DNA from: Alphaproteobacteria bacterium
GTDB taxonomy: Bacteria > Pseudomonadota > Alphaproteobacteria > RF32 > CAG-239
Assembly (NCBI GenBank): GCA_017467515.1
Contig: JAFUSU010000016.1
Coordinates: 1-64,000 of the forward strand
Length of the DNA stretch: 64,000 nt
Direction of reading: 5' to 3'
The notes beneath the pieces were generated by a model that worked only from the letters and a program-made list of their open reading frames with translations, had not been told where the DNA came from and made no database searches. Below, in pieces: positions 27,994 through 36,919 of the stretch. Position numbers and translations under genes: made by a program. Position 1 is the first letter of the stretch; every line of letters begins with the position of its first letter.

Positions 27994-28971
27994 CTAAAAT
28001 GCCTTGATAACTTTTTTCATTAATGTAGACATAGGATAGTTTGACAAGTTACATACCGGTACAAAAAAGCCATCACAATCAATATTATCTATTTGTAAAA
28101 CCATAATATTTAATGTTAATTTGAAATGCGTAAAGATATGAACAACTTGTTGTCCGGTATCTTTGGCATTTTTAAAAAGTTTTTCTTCTGCCCATGGAAA
28201 TTCATACAAACCGGAAAGTAATCCTTTTTCCGTCCGTAGGCGGATTAAAATCTCTCCTTGTGAATTATTGATTAAATAAACAAAACCGACTTTTTGTTTT
28301 TTAGGCAGTTTTTTTCGTTGAGGAATATTTTCTATATCTTGCCGTCCGTATGATAAACAATCATTTTTCCATGGACAGAGGGAACATTTTGGTTTTTTGG
28401 GCGTACAAATTGTTGCGCCTAAATCCATAATTGCTGAAGCATAATCTGCCGGACATTTCGTATCTGTTAAATTTTCAGCTTTTTCACGGATAACGTCTTG
28501 TATTTCATCTAAAGGAGAGGTGAGGGCATATAAACGCGCCATAATCCTCATAACATTACCATCTATCACTGTTTCCGGCAGATTAAATGCCAAGGCCAAA
28601 AAACTGGAAGCCGTATAAGCCCCAATTCCTTTAAGCTTTAAAACCTCATCACGTGTTTTGGGAAAACAAGCTGAGCTGACAATCTGTTGCGCAGTTTGAT
28701 GAAGAGATTTTGCACGTGTATAATATCCCAGACCTTGCCAATAATGATAAACTTCCTCTTGTGAAGCAGAGGCTAAATCTTCAATCGTTGGAAAGCGTTG
28801 CATAAATTTTTCAAAATAAGGAATAACGGTCTTAACAGTTGTTTGTTGCAACATAAATTCAGAAACAAGAATAACGTACGGATTAGGGTGCGCCCCGCCT
28901 TTAATCCGCCAAGGCAAATGCCGTCCGTTTTTATCATACCACTTTAGAAGTTTATATGCTAAAGTAACCAT
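27994..28971 (-). CDS. mutY: A/G-specific adenine glycosylase
   Basis: 325 aa, standard length. MutY removes adenine mispaired with 8-oxoguanine. Visible features are LPWR near the start, LQQTTVKTVIPYF with the catalytic-face residues, the helix-hairpin-helix LKGIGAYTASSFLALAF followed by VIDGNVMRI with the catalytic Asp, and a 4Fe-4S loop C-x6-C-x2-C-x5-C (CTPKKPKCSLCPWKNDC). The C-terminal Nudix-like domain is present but poorly conserved. Confidence 0.94.
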   Translation of the reverse strand: MVTLAYKLLKWYDKNGRHLPWRIKGGAHPNPYVILVSEFMLQQTTVKTVIPYFEKFMQRFPTIEDLASASQEEVYHYWQGLGYYTRAKSLHQTAQQIVSSACFPKTRDEVLKLKGIGAYTASSFLALAFNLPETVIDGNVMRIMARLYALTSPLDEIQDVIREKAENLTDTKCPADYASAIMDLGATICTPKKPKCSLCPWKNDCLSYGRQDIENIPQRKKLPKKQKVGFVYLINNSQGEILIRLRTEKGLLSGLYEFPWAEEKLFKNAKDTGQQVVHIFTHFKLTLNIMVLQIDNIDCDGFFVPVCNLSNYPMSTLMKKVIKAF

Positions 28972-28982
28972 CTTAATCCTAC

Positions 28983-29013
28983 AAAAAAACGCCCCGAAAG
29001 GCGTCGTTTTATA
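28983..29013 (-). terminator. Terminator after tRNA-Ser
   Basis: The minus strand reads ACGCC, loop TTTCG, GGCGT, T7, starting a few bases beyond the tRNA 3' end. Confidence 0.75.
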
Positions 29014-29018
29014 CCAAC

Positions 29019-29106
29019 TGGCGGAGCGTAGAGGACTCGAACCTCTGCATCGCTATTCACGATGACGGATTAGCAATCCGCTGCATTACCACTCTGCCAA
29101 CGCTCC
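29019..29106 (-). tRNA. tRNA-Ser (anticodon GCT), CCA encoded
   Basis: Class II tRNA of 88 bases including CCA. Acceptor GGAGCGT/ACGCTCC, anticodon loop TTGCTAA giving GCT (reads AGC/AGU), a long variable arm (CATCG...CGATG) and T-loop TTCGAGTC. Terminator immediately downstream on the same strand. Confidence 0.95.
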
Positions 29107-29318
29107 ATTACTCTGTGGTACGGTGTATATGTATATTATCTTTTAGTTATCGTCAATAGATTTTTTAATTTTTTACCTAAATAATTTGTAAAAGATAAAA
29201 TTTATCAAAGATCTTCTGAAAACAAAGAAAATAAGTGCAAAACTACCTTTAGAAATTGCAAAACAAACAAGGCTTGATATTATTTACCATAGACGTTTGT
29301 AGAGGAATACAAAGGGAA

Positions 29319-32300
29319 TTGACGGTTCTAAATTATAAATACCTCAAAATAATATTCTACTGCTTTGTTTTTGCAGTATGTTTTTGTGTACGATCCGGTT
29401 ATGCTTTACTTCCTGTGCAAAATTTTAATGCTTTATATCGCGCCGCATCCAGCCGTCAACTTGATATTATTTCTCATGCCATCGCTCGTGGTATGAATAT
29501 TGACAGTCCTAATAGAAACGGAGATACGGGATTATGCGTCGCCATCCGCAATAATGATATTACGGCTTATAATGTTTTTCGCCACTTCGGAGCAAATCCC
29601 AATCATAGTTGCATTTTGAATATCCCTCAATCACAATATCGATATTTTATGGCCGTCAATCCGGATAGAGAAATTGAATACACTTCAGCATCGGCCAGAT
29701 ATGCACAACGACAAGTTCAAAATTCAAACAAACAAAACTACAATAATTTATATTCAAACAGCTGGCTGAAATCTCCCGTAACATGGACTATAGGAGGATT
29801 AGCTTTGGCTGCGGGAGGAATTGCATTAGCAAAAAGCGGAAGCGGTGGCAGCAAGAAAAAACATTATCCGACTGTTACACCGGGTGGAGGCGGTGGAGAT
29901 AGTGATTTCGATTTTTCAACTTTGCATGGTGTTAGCGGCGCACCTATTTATAACAAAACAAATATATCTAAAAATATTCAGGATTCTCCAACGGCGGAAC
30001 AAAGTTCCTTATGGGCCGTTTACGCCACAGAAAACAAAAACATAGCTAATACTGCAGATATAACATTAACAGCTAATGATACTTCCTATAATCATGAACA
30101 CTGGGGAGCAATCTACACTAAAAATGGCTATACATATAATGCCGGTGTTATTTCTATTACCTCTGAAAACAAATATGCTGCAGGATTAATGGCGTGTGTG
30201 GTTGACAGTTACACAATTAATACGGCTTGCTTTACAAACGATAACAATTCCATCAGTGGTGATGTATATAATAACGGAACAATAGATATTACAGCAAATC
30301 AAAGCAAAGGTATTTTTACCGGTGAAACACAAAATATCACCAATGCCGGTAAAATAAAACTGACAGGAAATGATAATTCAGGTATTTTTGTTTATGGTTC
30401 TGCAAATAAAATTCAAAATGACGGAACAATAGAACTTTCAGGAAAAGGCTCTGATTATTATGCGGGAAGTATGAGTGGAATATGGGTATCTGAAACAGCA
30501 GATATCACCAACAAGGGAAGCATTAGCATTAAGAGTGATGACTACACGGCTAACGGCATTTACAGCAAAGATGGTACGACAATAAATAGCGGAACAGTTA
30601 AAATTGACGGTGGCGGCACGGGACTTAAATCAAATCAGGGAACTTTAATTAATCAAAATACCATTGAAATAACCAATTCCGGTGATAACAAAACATATGG
30701 TATGAAAGTAGATTCAAACGGCACAGCAACAAATACCGGTAATATCAAAATTACGGGTTCCGGATATGGTATGTATGTAACGTCAGGAACGGCTCTTAAT
30801 GATACTTCAGGCTCAATAACCATTGCCAACAATCCCGGAATAAATACATTAGGATATGCTATGGCAGGTAATGGAACTGTGACAAATAAAGGTAAAATTA
30901 CTTCTGCATCTGGAGGTTTGACAGGGGATAACTTATTCAACGAAGGGACAATTGAAAGCGATAAAATAGCCTTAAACACAGAAGGAAATGCCCAAAACTC
31001 AGGAAATATAGCATCACAAAGTTACGGCTTTTATGCAACTCAAAACGGAACTTTAAGCAATACAGGAACAATTAGTGCCGTATCCGGTATTCGTGCAGAT
31101 TTAGGCTCCATCACCAATAGTGGTTCAATATCATCAGAAAATAAAGGTGTTGATGTTGTTAATAGTACGATCACCAATACAGGAACCATAAAAAGCCAAA
31201 ATAATGTCGCTATTGAAACATCACAAAGTACGATTGAAAATACCGCCGATGCAACAATTTCAACAGATTCATCATTAGGCATTCTTGCTCATACAATTTG
31301 CATGAAGGGCAATAAAAGATGTGAAGATGCTGAAGATGATGAAGGAAATCCAAACTATTATTCACCCAAACTGACGGTTAATAACGACGGCTTAATTTCA
31401 CTGACAAACGGCGGAACGGCTATCAAAATTTCAGGTGATGAAGAACACGCTAAAAATCCAACCTTAAATTTAACCAATACAGGAACAATTGAGATTAAAA
31501 ACAAAACTTCAACCAATGAAATTATTGGTATCAACGGCATAGGGTATGATGAAGTAAATGATATTTCAGAAGAAGAAAATAAACCTCAAATAGAAAGCAC
31601 ATCAACCATTACAAATAGCGGATATATCACTCTCGATAACAGAGGAAGCGGTATCAATAATGATATGTCCGGCATTGTCATCAATAAAGGAACCATCACC
31701 AACAGCGGAACATTAAGAATGTATAATGATTCTTTTGAGGAAAGTGATAATAAAAATGTTGTCGGTATCAAAATAAATGAGGGAACAGCAACCAATACAG
31801 GGAAAATCATCATAAGTTCAAACAATGCTATTGGTATGTTGGCGGAATACACCGGAGATGATTCAAAATTAAAAAATGATGAAATTAAAGCTCAGGTAAT
31901 CAACAAAGGAGAAATTACATTAATCGGCAAAAATAACATCGCTCTATATGCCAAAAACAAAGGTAGTGCCGTAACCAATGAAGGAACCGTTATTGTTCGT
32001 GAATCAAATTTAACGGAAACTTTCCGTAAGTATACAGATACGGTCTACACAGAAACCAACTCTTGTAATGAGTTTATTTGTCTTGAAGAGGGAGGTGTTT
32101 ACAAAAACGCCGGAAACCTTCTGAGTACACAAAAATTAACTTTTAGCAAGACCAGCGGACGTACTTTGTTATCTACAGGTAGTCGCGTTGTTGCCCCATC
32201 AATTTCAGGAACAGTTTATGCTGATTATGATTTAGTCACTGACAATTTTGAAAATACCATTACAACTGAAGAAGATAGTCTGGTCGGTGATACTTCCGAT

Positions 32301-33512
32301 TTAGAGGTAAAATCACTATCCGTATTATATACAGCACAACTTGTTCCGACAAATGTATCACCTCAGACGGTAAGTACTAATTTAAGTTTATCTTCTGTTT
32401 CCGCAGCGATGGCTTTAGCCTCATTATCTAATTCTTTACCAAGCCACAACATTACATTAAACAGAAAGAATTTTAATGAATTTACAACTAACACATCTGC
32501 TGCACAATATCTCGAAAGGAACTACGCACTAGGAAATAATCAAGCTTTATATAATGAACTGAAAAGTACAAGCTCATCCGATAATGTTTCTCAAAAAATT
32601 GATTATGCATTAGGTTTGAAGATGTTTCCTGATTTCAGCAAACAAACTTTGGATAGCATACGAATTTTAAATACAGAAATCTCTGATAGTATTCTCGGAA
32701 ACAAAGATGAAAAAGAGGTGAGGGCGATTGTCGGTATCAATACTCATTATCGAAAACAAGATAAAACACTTGATCATTATGGCTTTACAGATAAAATTCA
32801 ATCTGTTTTCGGATTGGTCGATAAAAAAACAGGTGAACATACCCGTATCGGACTTGGCTTAAATTATGCTCGTTCAGACGCAAAATACGATAAAAACAAC
32901 AAACGACGCAATAATTTAATTCAAATTTTTGCACCATTTGTTTATCACAACGCACTTTATCAATTTATGAGTACACCTCGTTTAGGTGTTTTGTGGGGAA
33001 AATACGACCGTCACGGAAATGAATCAACCTATCACGGCAAAACACATGAAGCATACTACGGCATCACGAATGAATTGCGACGAGATATAGCTTTTGAAAA
33101 ATTCATATTAGAACCAAATGCTGAATTTAACATTGCCGGATTATATACCTCCAAAATAAAAGAAGATAGCGGCTTAAATATCGACAGTCACAATGATGTT
33201 TCTGCCGAAATAGGTTTGGGATTGTACCTTAAAAAAACATTTGAATTTTCAAATCAAGGTAACTTAACAGTCAGAGCCGGAGGTAGTACCTATCTGGAAA
33301 TGTTAAACCCTTATCATAGATTGCATGGCGCTATGCCTCAAATGGCAGGTTCTTATAAATTAAATAAAACATCTGCATCAAAAACGCGTTCTGTTCTGAA
33401 AACATCCGTTAAATATCAAAAAGAACAAATGAATCTTATCGGCGAACTCAATAAATATATTGAAGATTCAGATGGTTATGAGGTTGATTTAAGAATGCAG
33501 TATGATTTGTAA
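29319..33512 (+). CDS. Large autotransporter with ankyrin-like N-terminus
   Basis: About 1397 aa. After a hydrophobic signal segment (IIFYCFVFAVCFCVRSGYA) come about 70 residues resembling two ankyrin repeats (NALYRAASSRQLDIISHAIA; NRNGDTGLCVAIRNNDITAY). A second hydrophobic helix (WTIGGLALAAGGIALAKSGS) and a Gly-rich linker follow. The passenger (about residues 250-1040) is built of short repeats with an N-T/S-G-T/S-I core, predicted beta-helix. The last 280 residues are an autotransporter-type beta-barrel. There is no ATG: I prefer TTG 29319 (weak purine stretch before it), and TTG 29256 is possible. Likely a surface adhesin. The ankyrin plus internal hydrophobic helix is unusual for this class. 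Confidence 0.8.
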   Translation: MTVLNYKYLKIIFYCFVFAVCFCVRSGYALLPVQNFNALYRAASSRQLDIISHAIARGMNIDSPNRNGDTGLCVAIRNNDITAYNVFRHFGANPNHSCILNIPQSQYRYFMAVNPDREIEYTSASARYAQRQVQNSNKQNYNNLYSNSWLKSPVTWTIGGLALAAGGIALAKSGSGGSKKKHYPTVTPGGGGGDSDFDFSTLHGVSGAPIYNKTNISKNIQDSPTAEQSSLWAVYATENKNIANTADITLTANDTSYNHEHWGAIYTKNGYTYNAGVISITSENKYAAGLMACVVDSYTINTACFTNDNNSISGDVYNNGTIDITANQSKGIFTGETQNITNAGKIKLTGNDNSGIFVYGSANKIQNDGTIELSGKGSDYYAGSMSGIWVSETADITNKGSISIKSDDYTANGIYSKDGTTINSGTVKIDGGGTGLKSNQGTLINQNTIEITNSGDNKTYGMKVDSNGTATNTGNIKITGSGYGMYVTSGTALNDTSGSITIANNPGINTLGYAMAGNGTVTNKGKITSASGGLTGDNLFNEGTIESDKIALNTEGNAQNSGNIASQSYGFYATQNGTLSNTGTISAVSGIRADLGSITNSGSISSENKGVDVVNSTITNTGTIKSQNNVAIETSQSTIENTADATISTDSSLGILAHTICMKGNKRCEDAEDDEGNPNYYSPKLTVNNDGLISLTNGGTAIKISGDEEHAKNPTLNLTNTGTIEIKNKTSTNEIIGINGIGYDEVNDISEEENKPQIESTSTITNSGYITLDNRGSGINNDMSGIVINKGTITNSGTLRMYNDSFEESDNKNVVGIKINEGTATNTGKIIISSNNAIGMLAEYTGDDSKLKNDEIKAQVINKGEITLIGKNNIALYAKNKGSAVTNEGTVIVRESNLTETFRKYTDTVYTETNSCNEFICLEEGGVYKNAGNLLSTQKLTFSKTSGRTLLSTGSRVVAPSISGTVYADYDLVTDNFENTITTEEDSLVGDTSDLEVKSLSVLYTAQLVPTNVSPQTVSTNLSLSSVSAAMALASLSNSLPSHNITLNRKNFNEFTTNTSAAQYLERNYALGNNQALYNELKSTSSSDNVSQKIDYALGLKMFPDFSKQTLDSIRILNTEISDSILGNKDEKEVRAIVGINTHYRKQDKTLDHYGFTDKIQSVFGLVDKKTGEHTRIGLGLNYARSDAKYDKNNKRRNNLIQIFAPFVYHNALYQFMSTPRLGVLWGKYDRHGNESTYHGKTHEAYYGITNELRRDIAFEKFILEPNAEFNIAGLYTSKIKEDSGLNIDSHNDVSAEIGLGLYLKKTFEFSNQGNLTVRAGGSTYLEMLNPYHRLHGAMPQMAGSYKLNKTSASKTRSVLKTSVKYQKEQMNLIGELNKYIEDSDGYEVDLRMQYDL

Positions 33513-33521
33513 GCATTAATA

Positions 33522-33557
33522 AAAAAACACCGTTCCATAAAAGAAACGGTGTTTTTT
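33522..33557. terminator. Terminator between convergent autotransporter gene and 33561-33992
   Basis: AAACACCGTTcc / GAAACGGTGTTT stem flanked by A7 and T7, so it can act in both directions. Confidence 0.85.
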
Positions 33558-33560
33558 TGG

Positions 33561-33992
33561 TTAAAATAGAACAGTGCAAACATCTTCTTTATCCAAAGGG
33601 GTTGCATTTTTTGCAACAGCCTTCTCATCAAATGTCAGATCAGTCCAAACATCGTGATCATAAATCGCGCTCTCCCATAAAGAAATATTTCCCATTTTCC
33701 AATAGCGACCGCCAAATGCCTCGAACAACAATTTTGCACACGTGGCATTACCGATAAATCGATGTGTATCTAAATCGATAATACTAAAAGGAAGATGAGG
33801 GCAATCCTGAGTAACAGCATCAAATTTATCCTTTAGTTGGTCAAAAGTGATAAAAGGCATACCGGAAAGGAAAAACACACTTCCCACATTCTCAATCACA
33901 GCCGAGCAGGGAAGACACAGTAATTTAGCCAAGTTTTCTTTTATCAAAGACAGCATGGCTTGTTTTGTTAGTAAATCCATAATAGATAACAT
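33561..33992 (-). CDS. Uncharacterised 143-aa cytoplasmic protein
   Basis: 143 aa without signal peptide or membrane segment. It is a mixed alpha/beta sequence with a central hydrophobic part (LPFSIIDLDTHRFIGNATC) and a Trp-containing C-terminal half (ALLFEAFGGRYWKMGNISLW type). No family recognised. Neither start (33992 or 33980) has a good ribosome-binding site. It is isolated between a terminator and a 335-base AT-rich gap. Confidence 0.5.
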   Translation of the reverse strand: MLSIMDLLTKQAMLSLIKENLAKLLCLPCSAVIENVGSVFFLSGMPFITFDQLKDKFDAVTQDCPHLPFSIIDLDTHRFIGNATCAKLLFEAFGGRYWKMGNISLWESAIYDHDVWTDLTFDEKAVAKNATPLDKEDVCTVLF

Positions 33993-34327
33993 TTTGATTA
34001 ATAATAAATTTTCAAGACATCATAGAAGAAAAAAGCAGAAAGTCAAGAAATAAGAATTTATAAGTAGATTTTTAAGCTTTCTCAGAAATCTCGATACCTA
34101 AATAAAGTTCAACAAAAGAAAGGTGTTGTTTTTCTGTCATTGCAAAAAAATCATTTACTACAAAAGAAAAAGGGGGCAAATAAAATGAAGCAGAGTCTAA
34201 AAAAACTCTTTAGAAAACCATATAATAAATTGTCGCATAATGTATATTATGTATAATAAACGAATATATTCTTAATAATCATACTGAAATTAAATATAAA
34301 TATTCAAAATGTAAATTGTCGCATATT
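33993..34327. other. AT-rich gap with a duplicated 14-mer and a possible gene remnant
   Basis: 335 bases without a convincing gene. TAAATTGTCGCATA occurs exactly twice, at 34225-34238 and 34311-34324, the second touching the end of the ABC transporter gene. On the minus strand, 34208-34072 reads open for 45 codons with protein-like composition (SFVVNDFFAMTEKQHLSFVE, LYLGIEISEKA, stop) but has only an internal ATG, so it may be the decayed C-terminus of a gene. A 23-codon plus-strand ORF at 34184-34255 has a G-rich stretch 8 bases before its ATG; I give it little weight. Confidence 0.4.
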
Positions 34328-35911
34328 CTAAATTAAGCTCGCTTCAATCAGCCGTTTTGTATACGGTTGCTGTGGTGAACTTAAAATTTCACCGGCACTT
34401 GCTATTTCAACAATTTCACCATTTTTCATAACAGCAATTCTATCCGCCATTGTCTTAACAGCTTGTATATCGTGAGAAATAAAAATATAGCTCAAATTTT
34501 TCTCTTTTTGAAGTTTTAATAACAATTCTAATATCTGCTTTTGAATCGTTACATCTAATGCTGATGTCGGTTCATCAAGAATAAGAATTTCCGGATTGAT
34601 TGCCAAAGCACGCGCTATTGCTACGCGCTGTCTTTGACCTCCTGAAAATTCATGAGGATATTTATATCCGTCATCTTCCGTCAACTCAACTTCTTGCAAT
34701 AACTCCACAACCCGTTGATGGCGTTCATATTTATTTAAATCCGGCTCAAAAACCGTTAAACCTTCACCGACTATCTGTTCTATTGTCATTCTGGGATTCA
34801 ACGAATTATAAGGATCTTGAAATATTATTTGTATTTTTTTTCTTAAATTCAAAGGGTTAAAATATTTTATATTTTTTTCTTCCAATTCAATTGACCCCTC
34901 ATAAGAACATAAATCGGCCAAACACATTCCCAATGTTGTTTTTCCGGAGCCTGATTCTCCGACAATTCCAAGGGTTTCCCCTGTATACAGTTGAAGATTT
35001 ACCCCATTAAGGGCTTTCAAACTTTCTGTTACCCTTCCCCACAAATTTTTCTTTAATGGATATACTACCGTTAAATTAAGAGCATTTAAAAGAGTATCCT
35101 CTTGTAACTTAAAAAATTTGGGTTGCATAGTTAAACTCTTAAGTAATAATTTTGTATAGGAATGGTGAGGTTTTAGAAAAACGCTTTGTGTCATCCCCTG
35201 CTCTACAATTTTCCCTTTTTGCATTACACAAATTTTATCGGCAATTCTTTCAACCAAGCGTAAATTATGGCTGATAAAAATCATTGCCATACTCATTTCT
35301 TTGCACAGCTTCATCAATAATTTAATTATTTGATCTTGAATGGTCACATCCAAAGCCGTTGTCGGCTCATCAGCAATCAATAATCGAGGACGATTACTGA
35401 TTGCCATAGCAATCATCACACGCTGCCGCTGCCCTCCTGACAATTCATAGGGATAGGACTTCATTCTTTCTTCCGGATTTGAAATTTCAACAAGCTTTAA
35501 CAAATTAACAGCTTTAAGATAAGCTTCTTTATTGTTGATTTTGCTGTGTATTTTAATGCTTTCGATGAGCTGTTTTCCAATTGGATGCAATGGATTTAAT
35601 GAGGACATCGGCTCTTGAAAAATATAAGAAATTTCTTTTCCTCTAATCTTATTTAAGGCATTTTCTGAGCAAGAAAGCAAATTAACCCCGTTGTAAAAAA
35701 TTTTAGACTCCGGAGAATGTATAGCTTTAGGATATGGTAATAATTTCAGAATTGATAAAGCCGTCACGGATTTACCGGAACCGGACTCTCCGACAACACC
35801 TAAAATTTCACTGGCATTAACATCAAATGAGACATCAGAAACTGCCGGAATATATTGTCCTTGGCTATTTTTAAAAGAAACACTTAAATTTTGGACAGTC
35901 AATAATGTCAT
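34328..35911 (-). CDS. yejF: Peptide ABC transporter, fused double ATPase (YejF type)
   Basis: 527 aa with two complete ATPase domains in one chain, as in YejF. Domain 1: Walker [13 protein letters not shown], signature LSGGQRQRV, Walker B LLIADEPT. Domain 2: [32 protein letters not shown]. It energises uptake of oligopeptides or peptide-like compounds at the inner membrane. Its start overlaps the yejE-like stop by 4 bases (ATGA). No yejA or yejB is nearby. Confidence 0.9.
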   Translation of the reverse strand: MTLLTVQNLSVSFKNSQGQYIPAVSDVSFDVNASEILGVVGESGSGKSVTALSILKLLPYPKAIHSPESKIFYNGVNLLSCSENALNKIRGKEISYIFQEPMSSLNPLHPIGKQLIESIKIHSKINNKEAYLKAVNLLKLVEISNPEERMKSYPYELSGGQRQRVMIAMAISNRPRLLIADEPTTALDVTIQDQIIKLLMKLCKEMSMAMIFISHNLRLVERIADKICVMQKGKIVEQGMTQSVFLKPHHSYTKLLLKSLTMQPKFFKLQEDTLLNALNLTVVYPLKKNLWGRVTESLKALNGVNLQLYTGETLGIVGESGSGKTTLGMCLADLCSYEGSIELEEKNIKYFNPLNLRKKIQIIFQDPYNSLNPRMTIEQIVGEGLTVFEPDLNKYERHQRVVELLQEVELTEDDGYKYPHEFSGGQRQRVAIARALAINPEILILDEPTSALDVTIQKQILELLLKLQKEKNLSYIFISHDIQAVKTMADRIAVMKNGEIVEIASAGEILSSPQQPYTKRLIEASLI

Positions 35912-36915
35912 TTATTTTTCCTTGTATCCAAAATATCCCTCATTCCTTCACCTATAAAAATAAGCAAGGTTAAAAGCAACGAAAGTGTAACAAAAATGCT
36001 AACTCCGATCCACGGAGCTTGCAGATTATCTTTTCCTTGCCGAACCAAATCCCCTAAAGAAGGATAATCTTGAGATAATCCTAATCCCAAAAAATCTAAT
36101 GCCGTTAAGGAAACAATCGCCTCCGACAGCAAAAAAGGAACAAAAGTTACGGTTGCAACCAAAGCATTTGGTAAAATATGGCGATAAATAATTCGCAAAT
36201 TACTGACACCTAAAGCCTTTGCCGCTTTGACAAATTCAAAATTACGAACTCTTAAAAATTCTGCACGGACAACCCCGACCAACCCCGTCCAAGAAAAAAG
36301 AATCATTATCATCAACAACGTAAGAAAAGTCGGTTCAAAAATACTGGCAACAATGATTAAAACAAACAACTGAGGCATAGAATCCCATATTTCTAAGAAT
36401 CTCTGCATAAATATATCTAATTTTCCGCCAAAATATCCTTGGATTGCACCGGCCATTATTCCCATTAATGAAGATATCGAAGTTAACAATAACGCAAATA
36501 TGACAGAAAGACGAATTCCATATAAAATTCTTGCCAGAACATCTCTCCCCTCATCATCTGTTCCGAGCAAATGTTTTCCATCAGGAGAGCTCGGCGTCGG
36601 TATATTAAGTTGATAATCAACTGTATTATAAGAAAAAGGAATTACCGGATAAATAGCCCATCCGTTATTTTGAATATTTTCTGCAATAAGCGGATCTTTA
36701 TAATCAGCGGCAGTCGGAAAATCTCCCCCAAAATCCAGATCTGTGTATTCTTTCAAAATAGGAAAGTAAAAATTATTTTTATACTTTAAAATCAATGGCT
36801 TATCGTTTGCAATCCATTCAGAAAACAAGCTTAATAAAAAAATAAGAGTAAAGAGTATTAAAGCAAAATATGCCCGCTTATTTTGTTTAAATTTATATAA
36901 GCCACCGGAAATCAT
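35908..36915 (-). CDS. yejE: Peptide ABC transporter permease (YejE/OppC type)
   Basis: 335 aa. An N-terminal OppC-like helix (YFALILFTLIFLLSLFSEWI), a periplasmic loop with the YejE-like LGTDDEGRDVLARILYGIRL, then five further helices with the permease coupling motif EFVKAAKALGVSNLRIIYRH. Normally this subunit pairs with YejB, which is absent here. It begins 4 bases after the stop of the large membrane protein upstream, so the three genes form one minus-strand operon. Confidence 0.88.
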   Translation of the reverse strand: MISGGLYKFKQNKRAYFALILFTLIFLLSLFSEWIANDKPLILKYKNNFYFPILKEYTDLDFGGDFPTAADYKDPLIAENIQNNGWAIYPVIPFSYNTVDYQLNIPTPSSPDGKHLLGTDDEGRDVLARILYGIRLSVIFALLLTSISSLMGIMAGAIQGYFGGKLDIFMQRFLEIWDSMPQLFVLIIVASIFEPTFLTLLMIMILFSWTGLVGVVRAEFLRVRNFEFVKAAKALGVSNLRIIYRHILPNALVATVTFVPFLLSEAIVSLTALDFLGLGLSQDYPSLGDLVRQGKDNLQAPWIGVSIFVTLSLLLTLLIFIGEGMRDILDTRKNK

Positions 36916-36919
36916 ATAC

